Source of the DNA: AP-15 sp963750195
GTDB taxonomy: Bacteria > Pseudomonadota > Alphaproteobacteria > ATCC43930 > CGMCC-115725
Direction: 5' to 3'
DNA length: 64,000 bases
Assembly (NCBI GenBank): GCA_963750195.1
Contig: CAVVPS010000014.1
Location: 1 to 64,000 of the forward strand
Part shown: in pieces, positions 9,856 to 17,686 of the stretch
Position numbering within the stretch: the stretch's first letter is position 1
Layout of the letters: each line of letters starts with the position of its first letter
Position numbers and translations under genes: made by a program
The notes under the pieces: model-generated
Database searches by the model: none
What the model saw: the letters and a program-made list of their open reading frames with translations, nothing else
What the model was told of the DNA's origin: nothing

Positions 9856-10151
9856 TGAGAAGGTAATTCCGAACGCTCGACGTGATGATTTCGAAGAAAC
9901 CAACGAATGGATTGAGATCAAAGGGACGCTTGTCGCAAACCTATGCGCGCCGCTGGCAAAGGAAGCATACGAAGGCTCAAGAAGGGGACAGGTCGACGTC
10001 GAGAAAGTAGTCGCAGACATCAACGAAATCGTAGAACGGAGCCAGAGCCTCGCCGACAATTCACGCGCGACGTACGATCAGGTTATGGAATGGCCCGCCC
10101 CTCCACCGGCAGTCTTAAGCTGCTGGACGACAGGAGGAAAGGACTGAGCCA

Positions 10152-11186
10152 ATGCAGATCGCGGTTATTGGAATCGACCTGGGCAAGAACATATGCAGCC
10201 TCGCGGGCCTTGATGGCTCCGGGCAGGTCGTGGTGCGGCGGCGCGTGCGCCGAGAAAATGTCTTCAAAATCGTGTCCCAGCTGAAGCCGGAGACAGTCGC
10301 GATGGAGGCTTGCGGGGGAGCACATCACCTTGGCCGCCTGTTGCGCGACGCCGGCTTCGAGGTCCGGCTGATGTCACCGGAGTATGTGCGTCCCTACGTG
10401 AAGGCGCAGAAGAACGATGACCGTGACGCGGAAGCGATCGCCGAGGCGGCGACGCGGCCGACGATGCGGTTTGTCGAATTGAAATCGGCTGAGCAGCTCG
10501 ACATGCAGGTGCTTCACCGTGCCCGTGACCGGCTTGTCGCAGAGCGCACCGCGCTGATCAATCAGCTCCGCGCCGTGCTGATGGAGCGCGGCATCGTCGT
10601 TCCGCAGGGGCGGCGCAAGCTGAGCAAGGCACTCGCCGAGATATTGGAGGGAGGTGATCCAGCCCTCAGCGTGCGGGTTTGCACGTTGATCAAGGATATG
10701 CGGGAGGAATGGTGCGAGCTGGACCGGCGCATCTGTGCTTTCGACAATGAATTTGCGGCGCGGGCCCGCGAGGACGAACGCGCCCGACGTCTGGCCACTA
10801 TTCCGGGGATCGGCGTGCTCAATGCCACCGCCCTTGTGGCGGCTGTCGGTGACGGCCAGAGTTTTGCACGCGGGCGCGACCTTTCGGCTTGGCTTGGCCT
10901 CGTTCCCCGGCAGCAGACGACCGGCGGCAGGCCGCGCCTGAAGGGGATCACGAAACGTGGCAATGTGTACCTGCGCAAGCTGCTGATCCATGGCGCGCGT
11001 GCCGCTATAACTCCACTCTCGGGAACCAATACCCTACTGGGCAAATGGTTACGCGGCTTACGAGCGCGGGCGCATATAAACACCGTCGTCGTGGCGCTGG
11101 CGAACAAGCTCGCACGGATCGCCTGGGCGATATTGCGCACGGGACAGACCTTCGAAGCGCGAGAAGCTGTCGCTACAGCCCTGTAA
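10152..11186 (+). CDS. IS110-family DEDD transposase/recombinase
   Basis: 344 aa, typical length. The N-terminal RuvC-like DEDD domain shows GIDLGKN (D), VAMEACGGAHHLGRLL (E) and KNDDRDAEAIAEAA (DD). The C-terminal transposase_20 domain shows IPGIGVLNATALVAAVGD and SAWLGLVPRQQTTGG...GITKRGNVYLRKLL, the region that carries the catalytic serine. Such enzymes recombine element ends with a target chosen by an element-encoded RNA. The start ATG at 10152 follows AGGAGGAAAGG (about 10131-10141), a strong ribosome site. Intact. Confidence 0.9.
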   Translation: MQIAVIGIDLGKNICSLAGLDGSGQVVVRRRVRRENVFKIVSQLKPETVAMEACGGAHHLGRLLRDAGFEVRLMSPEYVRPYVKAQKNDDRDAEAIAEAATRPTMRFVELKSAEQLDMQVLHRARDRLVAERTALINQLRAVLMERGIVVPQGRRKLSKALAEILEGGDPALSVRVCTLIKDMREEWCELDRRICAFDNEFAARAREDERARRLATIPGIGVLNATALVAAVGDGQSFARGRDLSAWLGLVPRQQTTGGRPRLKGITKRGNVYLRKLLIHGARAAITPLSGTNTLLGKWLRGLRARAHINTVVVALANKLARIAWAILRTGQTFEAREAVATAL

Positions 11187-11445
11187 CCGGGGAAATCGAA
11201 CGGGCGCGCCGAACCAGCACAAGTGACCAACGATGTTTGCGGGTGGTGGGAGTGAGATGGCCTGACAGTAGAACGGCGGCTTGGAAATCTGATGGCCTAC
11301 ATGGCGCTTGACGCCGACCAGGTTATGAGAACCAGGACGCGCGGATCTCCATCTCGGCCGAGGTTTCGTCCTCGAGACCGGATACGTTGGTGCAGACTGA
11401 TCAGACCCTCTCGCGATCACGGCTTGCAGACGGGGCGGGCCATAC
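11187..11445 (+). ncRNA. Candidate IS1111-type bridge RNA region
   Basis: This non-coding stretch lies between the transposase stop and the right end of the element, where bridge RNAs of IS1111-group elements are encoded. It contains CAGGTTAT at 11319-11326, identical to the 8 bases of left target immediately before the insertion point (10079-10086). This is what a left-target guide would show. I could not fold it, and the RNA boundaries are not defined. Inference from element class, position and the match. Confidence 0.45.
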
Positions 11446-11827
11446 GTTATAGGCCTGATGAACAGCGCTAAAAGCCTGCGTAAACGGGCCCTTACAGCCC
11501 TAAAGATCGTCGATGACTTGGACGACACTGATATCGACGAAGGCGCCTCTCCCTCGGAATTGACGCACAACAAGCTTCGGGAGGCTACGAGCAACATTCA
11601 AGGTGTGGAGCAAACGGCGCGGATGCTGATCGGCCGAGTTTTGGGGGACGATGTGGGCCTGGCGGCCCTCAAGCGGCGGCTTCGCCAGGAAATTCTCAGC
11701 GAACTGCTTGATGTTGTGAATTCTTTCGTCGACCCGAACACATACCAGAAGATCCGCCGCCAGCTTGCAAGGGCTGGCTAGTCCCTGCCATACCTTCACT
11801 GCCAGAGCATAGAGGAAAGGCGGAGCC

Positions 11828-12126
11828 ATGATCGCGCCAGACCGATATCAGTGGCGGCGAGATGAGGACGGGCTCGGCGTATGGGAGCACCACGGCAAGG
11901 TCGCAGTGGCTGGTTTCGGACATTCGCCGGTGGACCGTCGCTGGGACGGCGTCTCGATGGACAAGACGCTAGGCGCCTACTCCATCCTGGCCTACCAGAG
12001 GGCGACGGACGACGCAGGCGTGACGCCGGATCAGATTGAGGACGTCATCTGCTGCGACAGCCATATTGCAGGCGGCAGCGGCGGCTCCGCGTCTCAGTGG
12101 GCGCCACGGCCCTACTTCCCCCCGCC
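11828..12126 (+). pseudogene. Thiolase-family (SCP2-type) N-terminal fragment
   Basis: Has a clean start (MIAPDRYQWRRDEDG, preceded by AGGAAAGGCGGAGCC) 46 bp after the HSP90-like gene. VAVAGFGHSPVDRR, AYQRATDDAGVTPDQIEDVICCDSH and QWAPRPYFPPP are typical of the first about 100 residues of SCP2-like thiolases used in CoA-ester chemistry. The homology stops at about 12126, after the run of prolines, where unrelated sequence leading into mobile elements begins. The rest of the gene is not in this window. Confidence 0.7.
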
Positions 12127-12366
12127 CTCAAAAACCTTGATATATTTGCTCAGCTCACGGCGATCTTCGCAAAACTACCCCCGGCCATAGCCGCTCCGGC
12201 GCCAAATCCCCATAGACGGCCAAGCTTTCACCGCCTTCCCGCGGGTTCCTTCATCGGAGGCTTTCGGACGCCGGACCTCTCACCCGGCTCGATCGCTCAC
12301 GCCCGGCCGGCATCCGAAACCCTTCCCGAAAGCGGCCGCTGTTAGCGCGAAGTAGGCCGCTAATCC
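12127..12366. other. Unassigned 240 bp between the thiolase breakpoint and IS66
   Basis: No convincing coding sequence on either strand. It lies exactly between the broken thiolase and the left inverted repeat of the IS66 element, so it is probably debris from a further element or a deletion. I did not find a matching end elsewhere in the window. Confidence 0.3.
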
Positions 12367-12453
12367 GTAAGCGTCGGCTGATTACCGCGGCTTGGTTTTG
12401 GTCGGCGTTGGGCGGCGACGGTTTGCGATACGGGCGATCCGGGCCTTGACGTG

Positions 12454-12960
12454 CTATTCGTCGAAGGCGTTTGGATCGAAGTCGCCGAACCAATCTTTGA
12501 CGTCGTGATGCTCCGGGTGCTTGGGATCGGCGAGAATTTCGAGCTGGGTATAGAAGCCAGGGATTCCGCCGCAATCCTCGGGAGGTGCCGCCTGCTCGCC
12601 GGCGAGGTAGCGCGGATAGGCCGATCCTGGACCGGCAGCGCGAGGTTTGGTCAGGGTGAGCTGATGTTCCCAGCAATCGCCGAAGTCGTAGATGTAGGAA
12701 AGCTTGGTTGTGCGTGGCCGAAGCAGCGCCTGGAGGGTCAGCTTGGCGGCTCGACCGCTGCCGATGTGCTCGCGACCGACGGCGAACTCCCAGAGATGAG
12801 CGTCCTCCCATCCCATGGCGGCTTGGACGACCGCATGAAGCTGTTTGAGCGTCATCGAGGTCGGCACCTCGATCTCGCGCCAGATCGGCGGATCGCTGCC
12901 GAGGAGATCGATGCGCAGCGTCGCAATCATATCGGAAGGGGGGCTATCGTCGGCGCTCAT
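12454..12960 (-). CDS. Plasmid pRiA4b ORF-3 family passenger protein
   Basis: 168 aa from ATG 12958-12960, which overlaps the tnpC stop (ATGA). Conserved PIWREIEVPTSMTLKQLHAVVQAAMGWEDAHLWEF and YIYDFGDCWEHQLTL are hallmarks of the pRiA4b ORF-3 family, whose biochemical role is unknown. The family is often found next to IS66 tnpC genes, as here, so it is best seen as a passenger that moves with the element. Confidence 0.85.
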   Translation of the reverse strand: MSADDSPPSDMIATLRIDLLGSDPPIWREIEVPTSMTLKQLHAVVQAAMGWEDAHLWEFAVGREHIGSGRAAKLTLQALLRPRTTKLSYIYDFGDCWEHQLTLTKPRAAGPGSAYPRYLAGEQAAPPEDCGGIPGFYTQLEILADPKHPEHHDVKDWFGDFDPNAFDE

Positions 12961-14555
12961 GCCGCCAGTTTGGCAGGCTGCCCATGCCAGTTCCATGGGA
13001 GCAGTTCGCCGAGCCGGTTGATCGGGTGACCCTTGGCCGTGCGATCGATCACATCGGCGAGCCAAGTCTGCGGATCGAGGCCATTGAGTTTGGCGCTTTC
13101 CAGCACGGTGTAGAGGATTGCGGCGCGCTCGCCGCCGGCATCGGATCCGAGGAACAAGAAATTTTTACGGGTAATGGCAATGCCGCGCAGGGCACGCTCG
13201 GCGACGTTATTGTCAATCGCGAGCCGGCCATCGCCGGCATAGCGGGCCAGCGCCTCCCAGCGGCTCAGCGCGTACTGGATCGCTTTTGCGAGTGCGTTCT
13301 TCGATGACAGCCGGCGGCGCTGTGCTGTCAGCCAGTCGCGCAAGGCATCGAGGATCGCCACGGCACGGTTCTGGCGCGCCGCTAGCCGGGTTTCGGCCGG
13401 CTGGTCGGTGACCGGGGCTTCGATCCGATAGAGCTCGCCGATCCGTTTCAGTGCCTCTTCGGCGATCGGCGACTTGGTCGATGCGAACACGTCGTAAAAC
13501 TTGCGCCGCGCATGGGCCCAACACGCTGCGTGGATCAGCGGCGGCCCTCGGCCGACCTGGTCTTTGGCGGATGGCGGTCGCGTCAGGGCGGCGTAGCCGC
13601 TGAAGGCGTCGGCCTGGATCGCGCCGCGAAAGAGGGCCAGATGATCGCGCGGTCGCTCGCCGCGGCGGTCGGGGCTGAAACGATAATATGCTGCCGGTGC
13701 CCGCCCACCCTGCCAGGGTCGCTCGTCAACTACATAGGTCCACAGCCGTCCGGTCCTGGTCTTGCCGTTGCCGGGGGCCAGCACCGCGATCGGCGTGTCG
13801 TCGGTGTGGATGATCGGCGCTGCCATGACATGCGCGCCGATCAGCGCGGCCAACGGCGTCACCCACCAAGCAGCGTGCCCGACCCAGTCGGCCAGGGTGG
13901 CGCGCTCGATCGCGATGCCTTCGCGCGCCAGGATCGCCGATTGACGGTAGAGCGGCAGCCCGTCGAGGTATTTGCTGACCACGACATTGGCGACCAGGCC
14001 CGGTCCGGGCCGACCCTTCTCGATCGGCAGATCGGGCATCGGCGCCTGCAGGATGCGCTCGCAGCAGCGACAGCTGAGTTTGGGCCGAATATGGCGGATC
14101 ACTTTGAGGCGGGCCGGGATCTTCTCCAAGACCTCGGTCACGTCCTCGCCGAGTTTGCTAAACCGGGTGCCGCCGCAGCCCGGGCACACCGACCCCGGAT
14201 CGTGCACGATCTCCTCGCGCGGCAAATGATCGGGCAGCGGCCGTCGCACCGGCTGGCGACGTTCGCGGCGCGGCTGATCGGGGACGCGCTGTGCCGCCGG
14301 CGCTGTGCGCGCCGCTTCGCTCTCTTCCAAATCTTCGAGCATCAGCTCGAGTTGCGCGATCTGAGTATCGAGTTTTTCCGACGAGCGCCCGAACTGCATG
14401 CGCCGCAGCTGGGCAAGCTGAGCCTTGTACTGTTCGATCCGCAGCCGGGCGCCGGTCAGCTCGGCCCGCGCTTCCGCCAATTCCGCCTCGCGTTCGGCCA
14501 GCAGGAGGCGCAGCTCGGCGATCTCTTGAACGGGGTCAGCAGCGTCCGGCATCAA
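12957..14555 (-). CDS. tnpC: IS66 transposase TnpC
   Basis: 532 aa, full length. A leading coiled coil (EIAELRLLLAEREAELAEARAEL) precedes a zinc-finger region (CPGCGGTRFSKLGEDV, LSCRCCE). The DDE catalytic core has HTDDTPI (D), IQADAFSGY (D), HAACWAHARRKFYDV and AIDNNVAERALRGIA (E). A C-terminal IS66 tail (YTVLESAKLNGLDPQTWLADV) follows. It is the catalytic subunit of the three-protein IS66 transposition machinery. Intact. Confidence 0.92.
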   Translation of the reverse strand: MMPDAADPVQEIAELRLLLAEREAELAEARAELTGARLRIEQYKAQLAQLRRMQFGRSSEKLDTQIAQLELMLEDLEESEAARTAPAAQRVPDQPRRERRQPVRRPLPDHLPREEIVHDPGSVCPGCGGTRFSKLGEDVTEVLEKIPARLKVIRHIRPKLSCRCCERILQAPMPDLPIEKGRPGPGLVANVVVSKYLDGLPLYRQSAILAREGIAIERATLADWVGHAAWWVTPLAALIGAHVMAAPIIHTDDTPIAVLAPGNGKTRTGRLWTYVVDERPWQGGRAPAAYYRFSPDRRGERPRDHLALFRGAIQADAFSGYAALTRPPSAKDQVGRGPPLIHAACWAHARRKFYDVFASTKSPIAEEALKRIGELYRIEAPVTDQPAETRLAARQNRAVAILDALRDWLTAQRRRLSSKNALAKAIQYALSRWEALARYAGDGRLAIDNNVAERALRGIAITRKNFLFLGSDAGGERAAILYTVLESAKLNGLDPQTWLADVIDRTAKGHPINRLGELLPWNWHGQPAKLAA

Positions 14556-14626
14556 CCATCAGTTTACTCCCGCTTGCATTGAGCAGTATCGACATCGTAC
14601 CCGCCTGAGTCACTATGTCGCGCTGT

Positions 14627-14973
14627 TCAACTAGCCACTTCCGGGGTCCAGCTGCGGCGTGGCGCACGCCAATCGATGCCCTCCAGCAGCATCGACAATT
14701 GTGCTGCCGTCAGCACCACCGATCCGTCCTTCGCCTGCGGCCACAAAAACCGGCCGCGCTCCAGCCGCTTAGCAAACAGGCACAAACCTTGCCCGTCCCA
14801 CCACAGCACCTTGATCAGATCGCCGCGGCGACCACGGAACACGAACAAGGCACCACCATGCGGGTCGAGGCGCAAGGTGGTCTGAACCCGCGCCGCCAGC
14901 CCGTCAAAGCCTTTCCTCATGTCGGTGACGCCGCACGCCAGATAGACGCGGACATTGCCGGAATGCCGATCAC
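14627..14973 (-). pseudogene. tnpB: IS66 accessory protein TnpB, one frameshift near its start
   Basis: Best start is GTG 14971-14973, whose GTGA overlaps the tnpA stop in the usual IS66 way. The classic N-terminus reads VIGIPG then NVRVYLACGVTDMRKGFDGLA, but one G is missing between the two parts (about 14955). The downstream KVLWWDGQGLCLFAKRLERGRF is the conserved IS66 Orf2 core. About 115 aa, normal. Needed with TnpA and TnpC for transposition. The shift may be an assembly error. Confidence 0.85.
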
Positions 14974-15419
14974 GACAGCGCCGACAAGACCCGGCGCAAT
15001 GCCACCTCGTCGACCGCGCCGGTCAGGCGCAGCTTCACCCCCGAGGCCAGCTCCACCTCGATGATCCCGTCCGCCGGCCGATCGGTTTCGGGCAGTATCG
15101 GCACCGGATCAACCGACGCAGCGGCCCGTGGAAGCTCCTCGACCGGCGGGGCCAATCTCACCGGCGCAAACCCGGTCAGCTCGCCGGTACGGAACTGCCG
15201 GCGCCAGGTGTAAAGCTGGCCGCTGCTGATCGCGTGCAGTCGGCAAACCAGCGAGGGCGAGGATCCTGGCGCCACGCTCTGCGCCAATATCCGAAGCTTC
15301 TCTTCGAGGCTCCAGCGTCGCCGGCGCTCCGGACCGGTGAGAACCTCGCCGCGGACCTCGCGAGCCCTCGTATGAGTACTCCCAAGGTCCTCCTTATCGA
15401 CCAGCTCCGCGTCATCCAT
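14970..15419 (-). CDS. tnpA: IS66 accessory protein TnpA
   Basis: 149 aa. A helix-turn-helix of the transposase_8/IS3-IS66 type is clear: RRRRWSLEEKLRILAQS, then SPSLVCRLHAISSGQLYTWRRQF. A Pro-rich linker and an IIEVELASGVKLRLTGAVDEVALRRVLSAL tail follow. Probably binds element ends. First gene of the IS66 operon; its 5' region runs into the inverted repeat at 15483-15496. Confidence 0.85.
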   Translation of the reverse strand: MDDAELVDKEDLGSTHTRAREVRGEVLTGPERRRRWSLEEKLRILAQSVAPGSSPSLVCRLHAISSGQLYTWRRQFRTGELTGFAPVRLAPPVEELPRAAASVDPVPILPETDRPADGIIEVELASGVKLRLTGAVDEVALRRVLSALS

Positions 15420-15496
15420 TGCACCGCTGCCCGCAAAAGAGCGGCAGCATCCAGCTCAACACGCCGAGTGCAAGACGACCCTCAGCTGACGCTTAC

Positions 15497-16440
15497 TTCA
15501 CAGGACCTGCGCGATCGCGTGATTGGCTCGGTGGCCAGCGGTCGCACCTGTCGGGTGACGGCGGCGCTGTTTGGGGTGAGCGTTGCCAGCGTGGTGAAGT
15601 GGTCGCAGCGCTGGCGGGCCACCGGCAGTGCTGCGGCCAGGCCGATGGGCGGGCGTCGGCCGCTGCGGCTCAAGCACGAGCGCGCGTGGCTGCTAACGCG
15701 GATCGCCGAGAAGCCGGACCTGACCTTGCGGGCGGTGGTGGCCGAACTGGCCGAGCGCGGTACCCCGGCGAGCTACGGCGCGGTGTGGCGCTTCTTCCGG
15801 CATGAGGGGATCACCTTTAAAAAAAATTCTGCACGCCAGCGAGCAGGATCGCCCCGACATCGCCCGCCGCCGAACCCGGTGGAAGACGCATCAGGGCCGG
15901 CTTGACCCGCGGCGCCTGGTGTTCATCGACGAGACTTGGGCCAAAACCAACATGACCCGCCGCCATGGCCGCTGCCGCCGCGGCGCGCGGCTGATCGCCA
16001 AGGTGCCGCACGGCCGCTGGCGCACGCTGACCTTTCTGGCGGCGCTGCGCCACGACCGCATCACCGCTCCTTGCGTCATCGATGGGCCGATCAACGGCGC
16101 CAGCTTTCGCGCCTATGTCGAACAGTTTTTGGTGCCCACCCTCAGCCCCGGCGACGTCGTCGTCATGGACAATCTCGGCAGTCATAAGGGCCAGGCCGTG
16201 CGCCGCCTGATCCGCGCCGCCGGCGCCAAGCTGTTCTTCCTGCCGCGCTACTCGCCCGATCTCAATCCGATCGAGCAGGTCTTCGCCAAGCTCAAGACCC
16301 TGCTGCGCAAAACCGACCCGCGCACGATCGAGGCCACCTGGCGCGGCATCGGCGATCTCCTCGACCGCTTCACCCCGCAGGAATGCGCCAATTACCTCGC
16401 CAATGCCGGCTATGCTTCAGCCTGACAGGATCATGCTCTA
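15497..16440 (+). pseudogene. IS630-family element remnant with two-frame transposase (N-terminus replaced by IS66)
   Basis: Coding sequence begins inside the gene (SQDLRDRVIGSVASGRT, N-terminal HTH) directly after the IS66 inverted repeat. It reaches GITFKKN at an A8 run (15819-15826), then continues one base later as KKILHASEQD to a stop at 16425. DDE residues are present: VFIDETWAKTNM, VVMDNLGSHKG and PDLNPIEQVFAKLK. The +1 step at the A-run could be programmed frameshifting or transcript slippage, known in IS families, or an indel. The left end is lost. The right end lies between 16425 and 16440, where the next IS630 begins. Confidence 0.8.
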
Positions 16441-17637
16441 GTGTCCTGAACCAGAAATTCGTGGTATTATCTCATGTTTTTGTCGGAGCATTGTGGAGGC
16501 AGAAGCGCTCGATCGAGGCGAGAATATCGTCGGCTGATTTGGTCCAGCGGAAGGGTTTTGGATCGGCATTGTGCCGCTCGATGAAGTCGGCGATGGCGGC
16601 TTGCAGGGCATCGATGCTGCGATGGACCCCGCGTCTAATCTGACGCTCGGTGAGCAGGGCGAAGAACCGCTCGACCTGATTGAGCCAGGAGGAGCTGGTC
16701 GGGGTCAGATGCACATGCCATCGGGGGCGCTTCGCTAGCCAGCCGCGGATCAGCGGTGTCTTGTGCGTGGCGTAGTTGTCGATGACGAGATGCACGTCGA
16801 GATCATGCGGCACATTGGCCTCGATCTCGTCGAGGAATTTGCGGAACTCGGTGGCGCGATGACGCGCGAAGCACTTGCCGATCACCCGGCCCGTGGCGAT
16901 GTCGAGGGCAGCGAACAGCGAGGTGGTGCCATGGCGGGTGTAGTCATGGCTGCGCCGCGCCGCTTGGCCGGGGCGCATCGGCAACATCGGCTGACTGCGG
17001 TCGAGCGCCTGGATTTGCGACTTTTCGTCGACGCATAGGACGACGGCTTGGGCCGGCGGGGCGAGGTAGAGACCAACCACATCGCGTACCTTGGCCACGA
17101 AGTCAGGGTCGGTGGAGAGCTTGAACGTCTCCAGGCGATGCGGCTGCAAGCCGAAGGCACGCCAGATCCGCTGTACGGTTGAAACCGACAGGCCGCAGGC
17201 CCGCGACATGCCGCGCGAACTCCAATGCGTGGCCTCGGGAGGCAGGCTCTCCAGCGTGCGCACGATCACCGCCTCGATCCGGGCGTCCTCGATGGTGCGT
17301 GGCGCCCCCGATCGCGGCTCGTCCCGCAGACCATCGAGACGCCGCTCGACAAAGCGCCCTCGCCACTTGCCGACCGTTGCCGGATCGAGGTGAAGCTGCG
17401 CTGCCACCGTCTTGTTCTGCGCCCCCGCGGCACAGGCCAGCACAATCCGCGCTCGCAGCGCCAGGGCCTGCGCCGTGTTGCGGCGAACCGCCAATGATCT
17501 CAACTCGACGCGTTCATCCTCGCTCAGCTCCAAGGCTGCCAGCCGCCGACTCGCCATCGATCCCCCCAGATCAAAGACCCGCGAGTCTCGCATTCCTTCA
17601 CCAATCGGCGATACCGCGAACTTCAGATTCGGGACAC
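16441..17637 (-). mobile_element. Complete IS630-family element, 1.2 kb
   Basis: Imperfect terminal inverted repeats GTGTCCTGAA / GTGTCCCGAA start at 16441 and, inverted, end at 17637. TA dinucleotides lie immediately outside (16439-16440 and 17638-17639), the expected IS630 target duplication. It sits directly after the first IS630 remnant. Confidence 0.85.
16472..17557 (-). CDS. IS630-family transposase
   Basis: 361 aa from ATG 17555-17557 (MASRRLAALELSEDERVEL), preceded by a G-rich ribosome site; an upstream ATG at 17593 lies in the terminal repeat and is less likely. Two HTH segments (NKTVAAQLHLDPATVGKWRGRF and LSVSTVQRIWRAFGLQPHR) precede the DDE domain: CVDEKSQIQALDRSQP (D), VHLVIDNYATHKTP (D) and SSWLNQVERFFALLTERQ (E). 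Intact. Similar in type to, but distinct from, the IS630 element at 58 kb. Confidence 0.9.
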   Translation of the reverse strand: MASRRLAALELSEDERVELRSLAVRRNTAQALALRARIVLACAAGAQNKTVAAQLHLDPATVGKWRGRFVERRLDGLRDEPRSGAPRTIEDARIEAVIVRTLESLPPEATHWSSRGMSRACGLSVSTVQRIWRAFGLQPHRLETFKLSTDPDFVAKVRDVVGLYLAPPAQAVVLCVDEKSQIQALDRSQPMLPMRPGQAARRSHDYTRHGTTSLFAALDIATGRVIGKCFARHRATEFRKFLDEIEANVPHDLDVHLVIDNYATHKTPLIRGWLAKRPRWHVHLTPTSSSWLNQVERFFALLTERQIRRGVHRSIDALQAAIADFIERHNADPKPFRWTKSADDILASIERFCLHNAPTKT

Positions 17638-17686
17638 TAGGCGCATTTCACCGAGCGACCTCTCCCGGCTCAACTTCCCATAATTG

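Larger units (their letters stand above)
10087..11450 (+). mobile_element. IS110-family (IS1111-like) insertion sequence, about 1.36 kb
   Basis: Subterminal 12-bp inverted repeats ATGGCCCGCCCC / GGGGCGGGCCAT (10090-10101 and 11432-11443) identify the IS1111 subgroup. The element is bounded by GTTAT on both sides (10082-10086 and 11446-11450), and deleting one copy with the element restores the HSP90-like reading frame exactly. The left non-coding end is short (about 65 bp) and the right is long (about 260 bp), where IS1111-type elements carry their bridge RNA. Confidence 0.8.
7896..11781 (+). pseudogene. Second HSP90-like GHKL ATPase, split by IS5-type and IS110-type elements
   Basis: Starts MAKSAEADPASM, overlapping the PIN-like gene by 8 bp. 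Motifs are LREYIQNSFDAI (E41, N45), RDNGLG (D78) and AGFRGIGRFGGM. Removing 8926-9858 (IS5-type plus one TGA copy) restores HINPE-KVIPNARRDDFE, the equivalent of VPNGRRDNFE in the first paralogue. Removing 10087-11450 (IS110-type) restores YDQV-IGLMNSAKSLRKRA in frame. The rebuilt protein is about 530 aa, nearly the same as the 538-aa paralogue, and ends FVDPNTYQKIRRQLARAG. Two further single-base shifts (about 8592 and 8645) may be errors. The insertions mean this allele is inactive unless the elements are excised. Confidence 0.8.
12367..15496 (-). mobile_element. IS66-family element with passenger gene, 3.13 kb
   Basis: Ends carry GTAAGCGTCGGCTG (12367-12380) and its near-perfect inverse CAGCTGACGCTTAC (15483-15496), the classic GTAAGCG-type IS66 terminus. 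On the minus strand it encodes tnpA, tnpB, tnpC and a pRiA4b-ORF3-like passenger. The 8 bases outside each end (GCTAATCC on the left, TTCACAGG on the right) do not match, so the usual 8-bp target duplication is missing. On the right it abuts an IS630 transposase gene whose 5' end is lost. Confidence 0.85.

Noticed and set aside
13512..14582. 356-aa plus-strand open frame across tnpC
   Set aside because: Shadow of the IS66 transposase; no ribosome site or motif.
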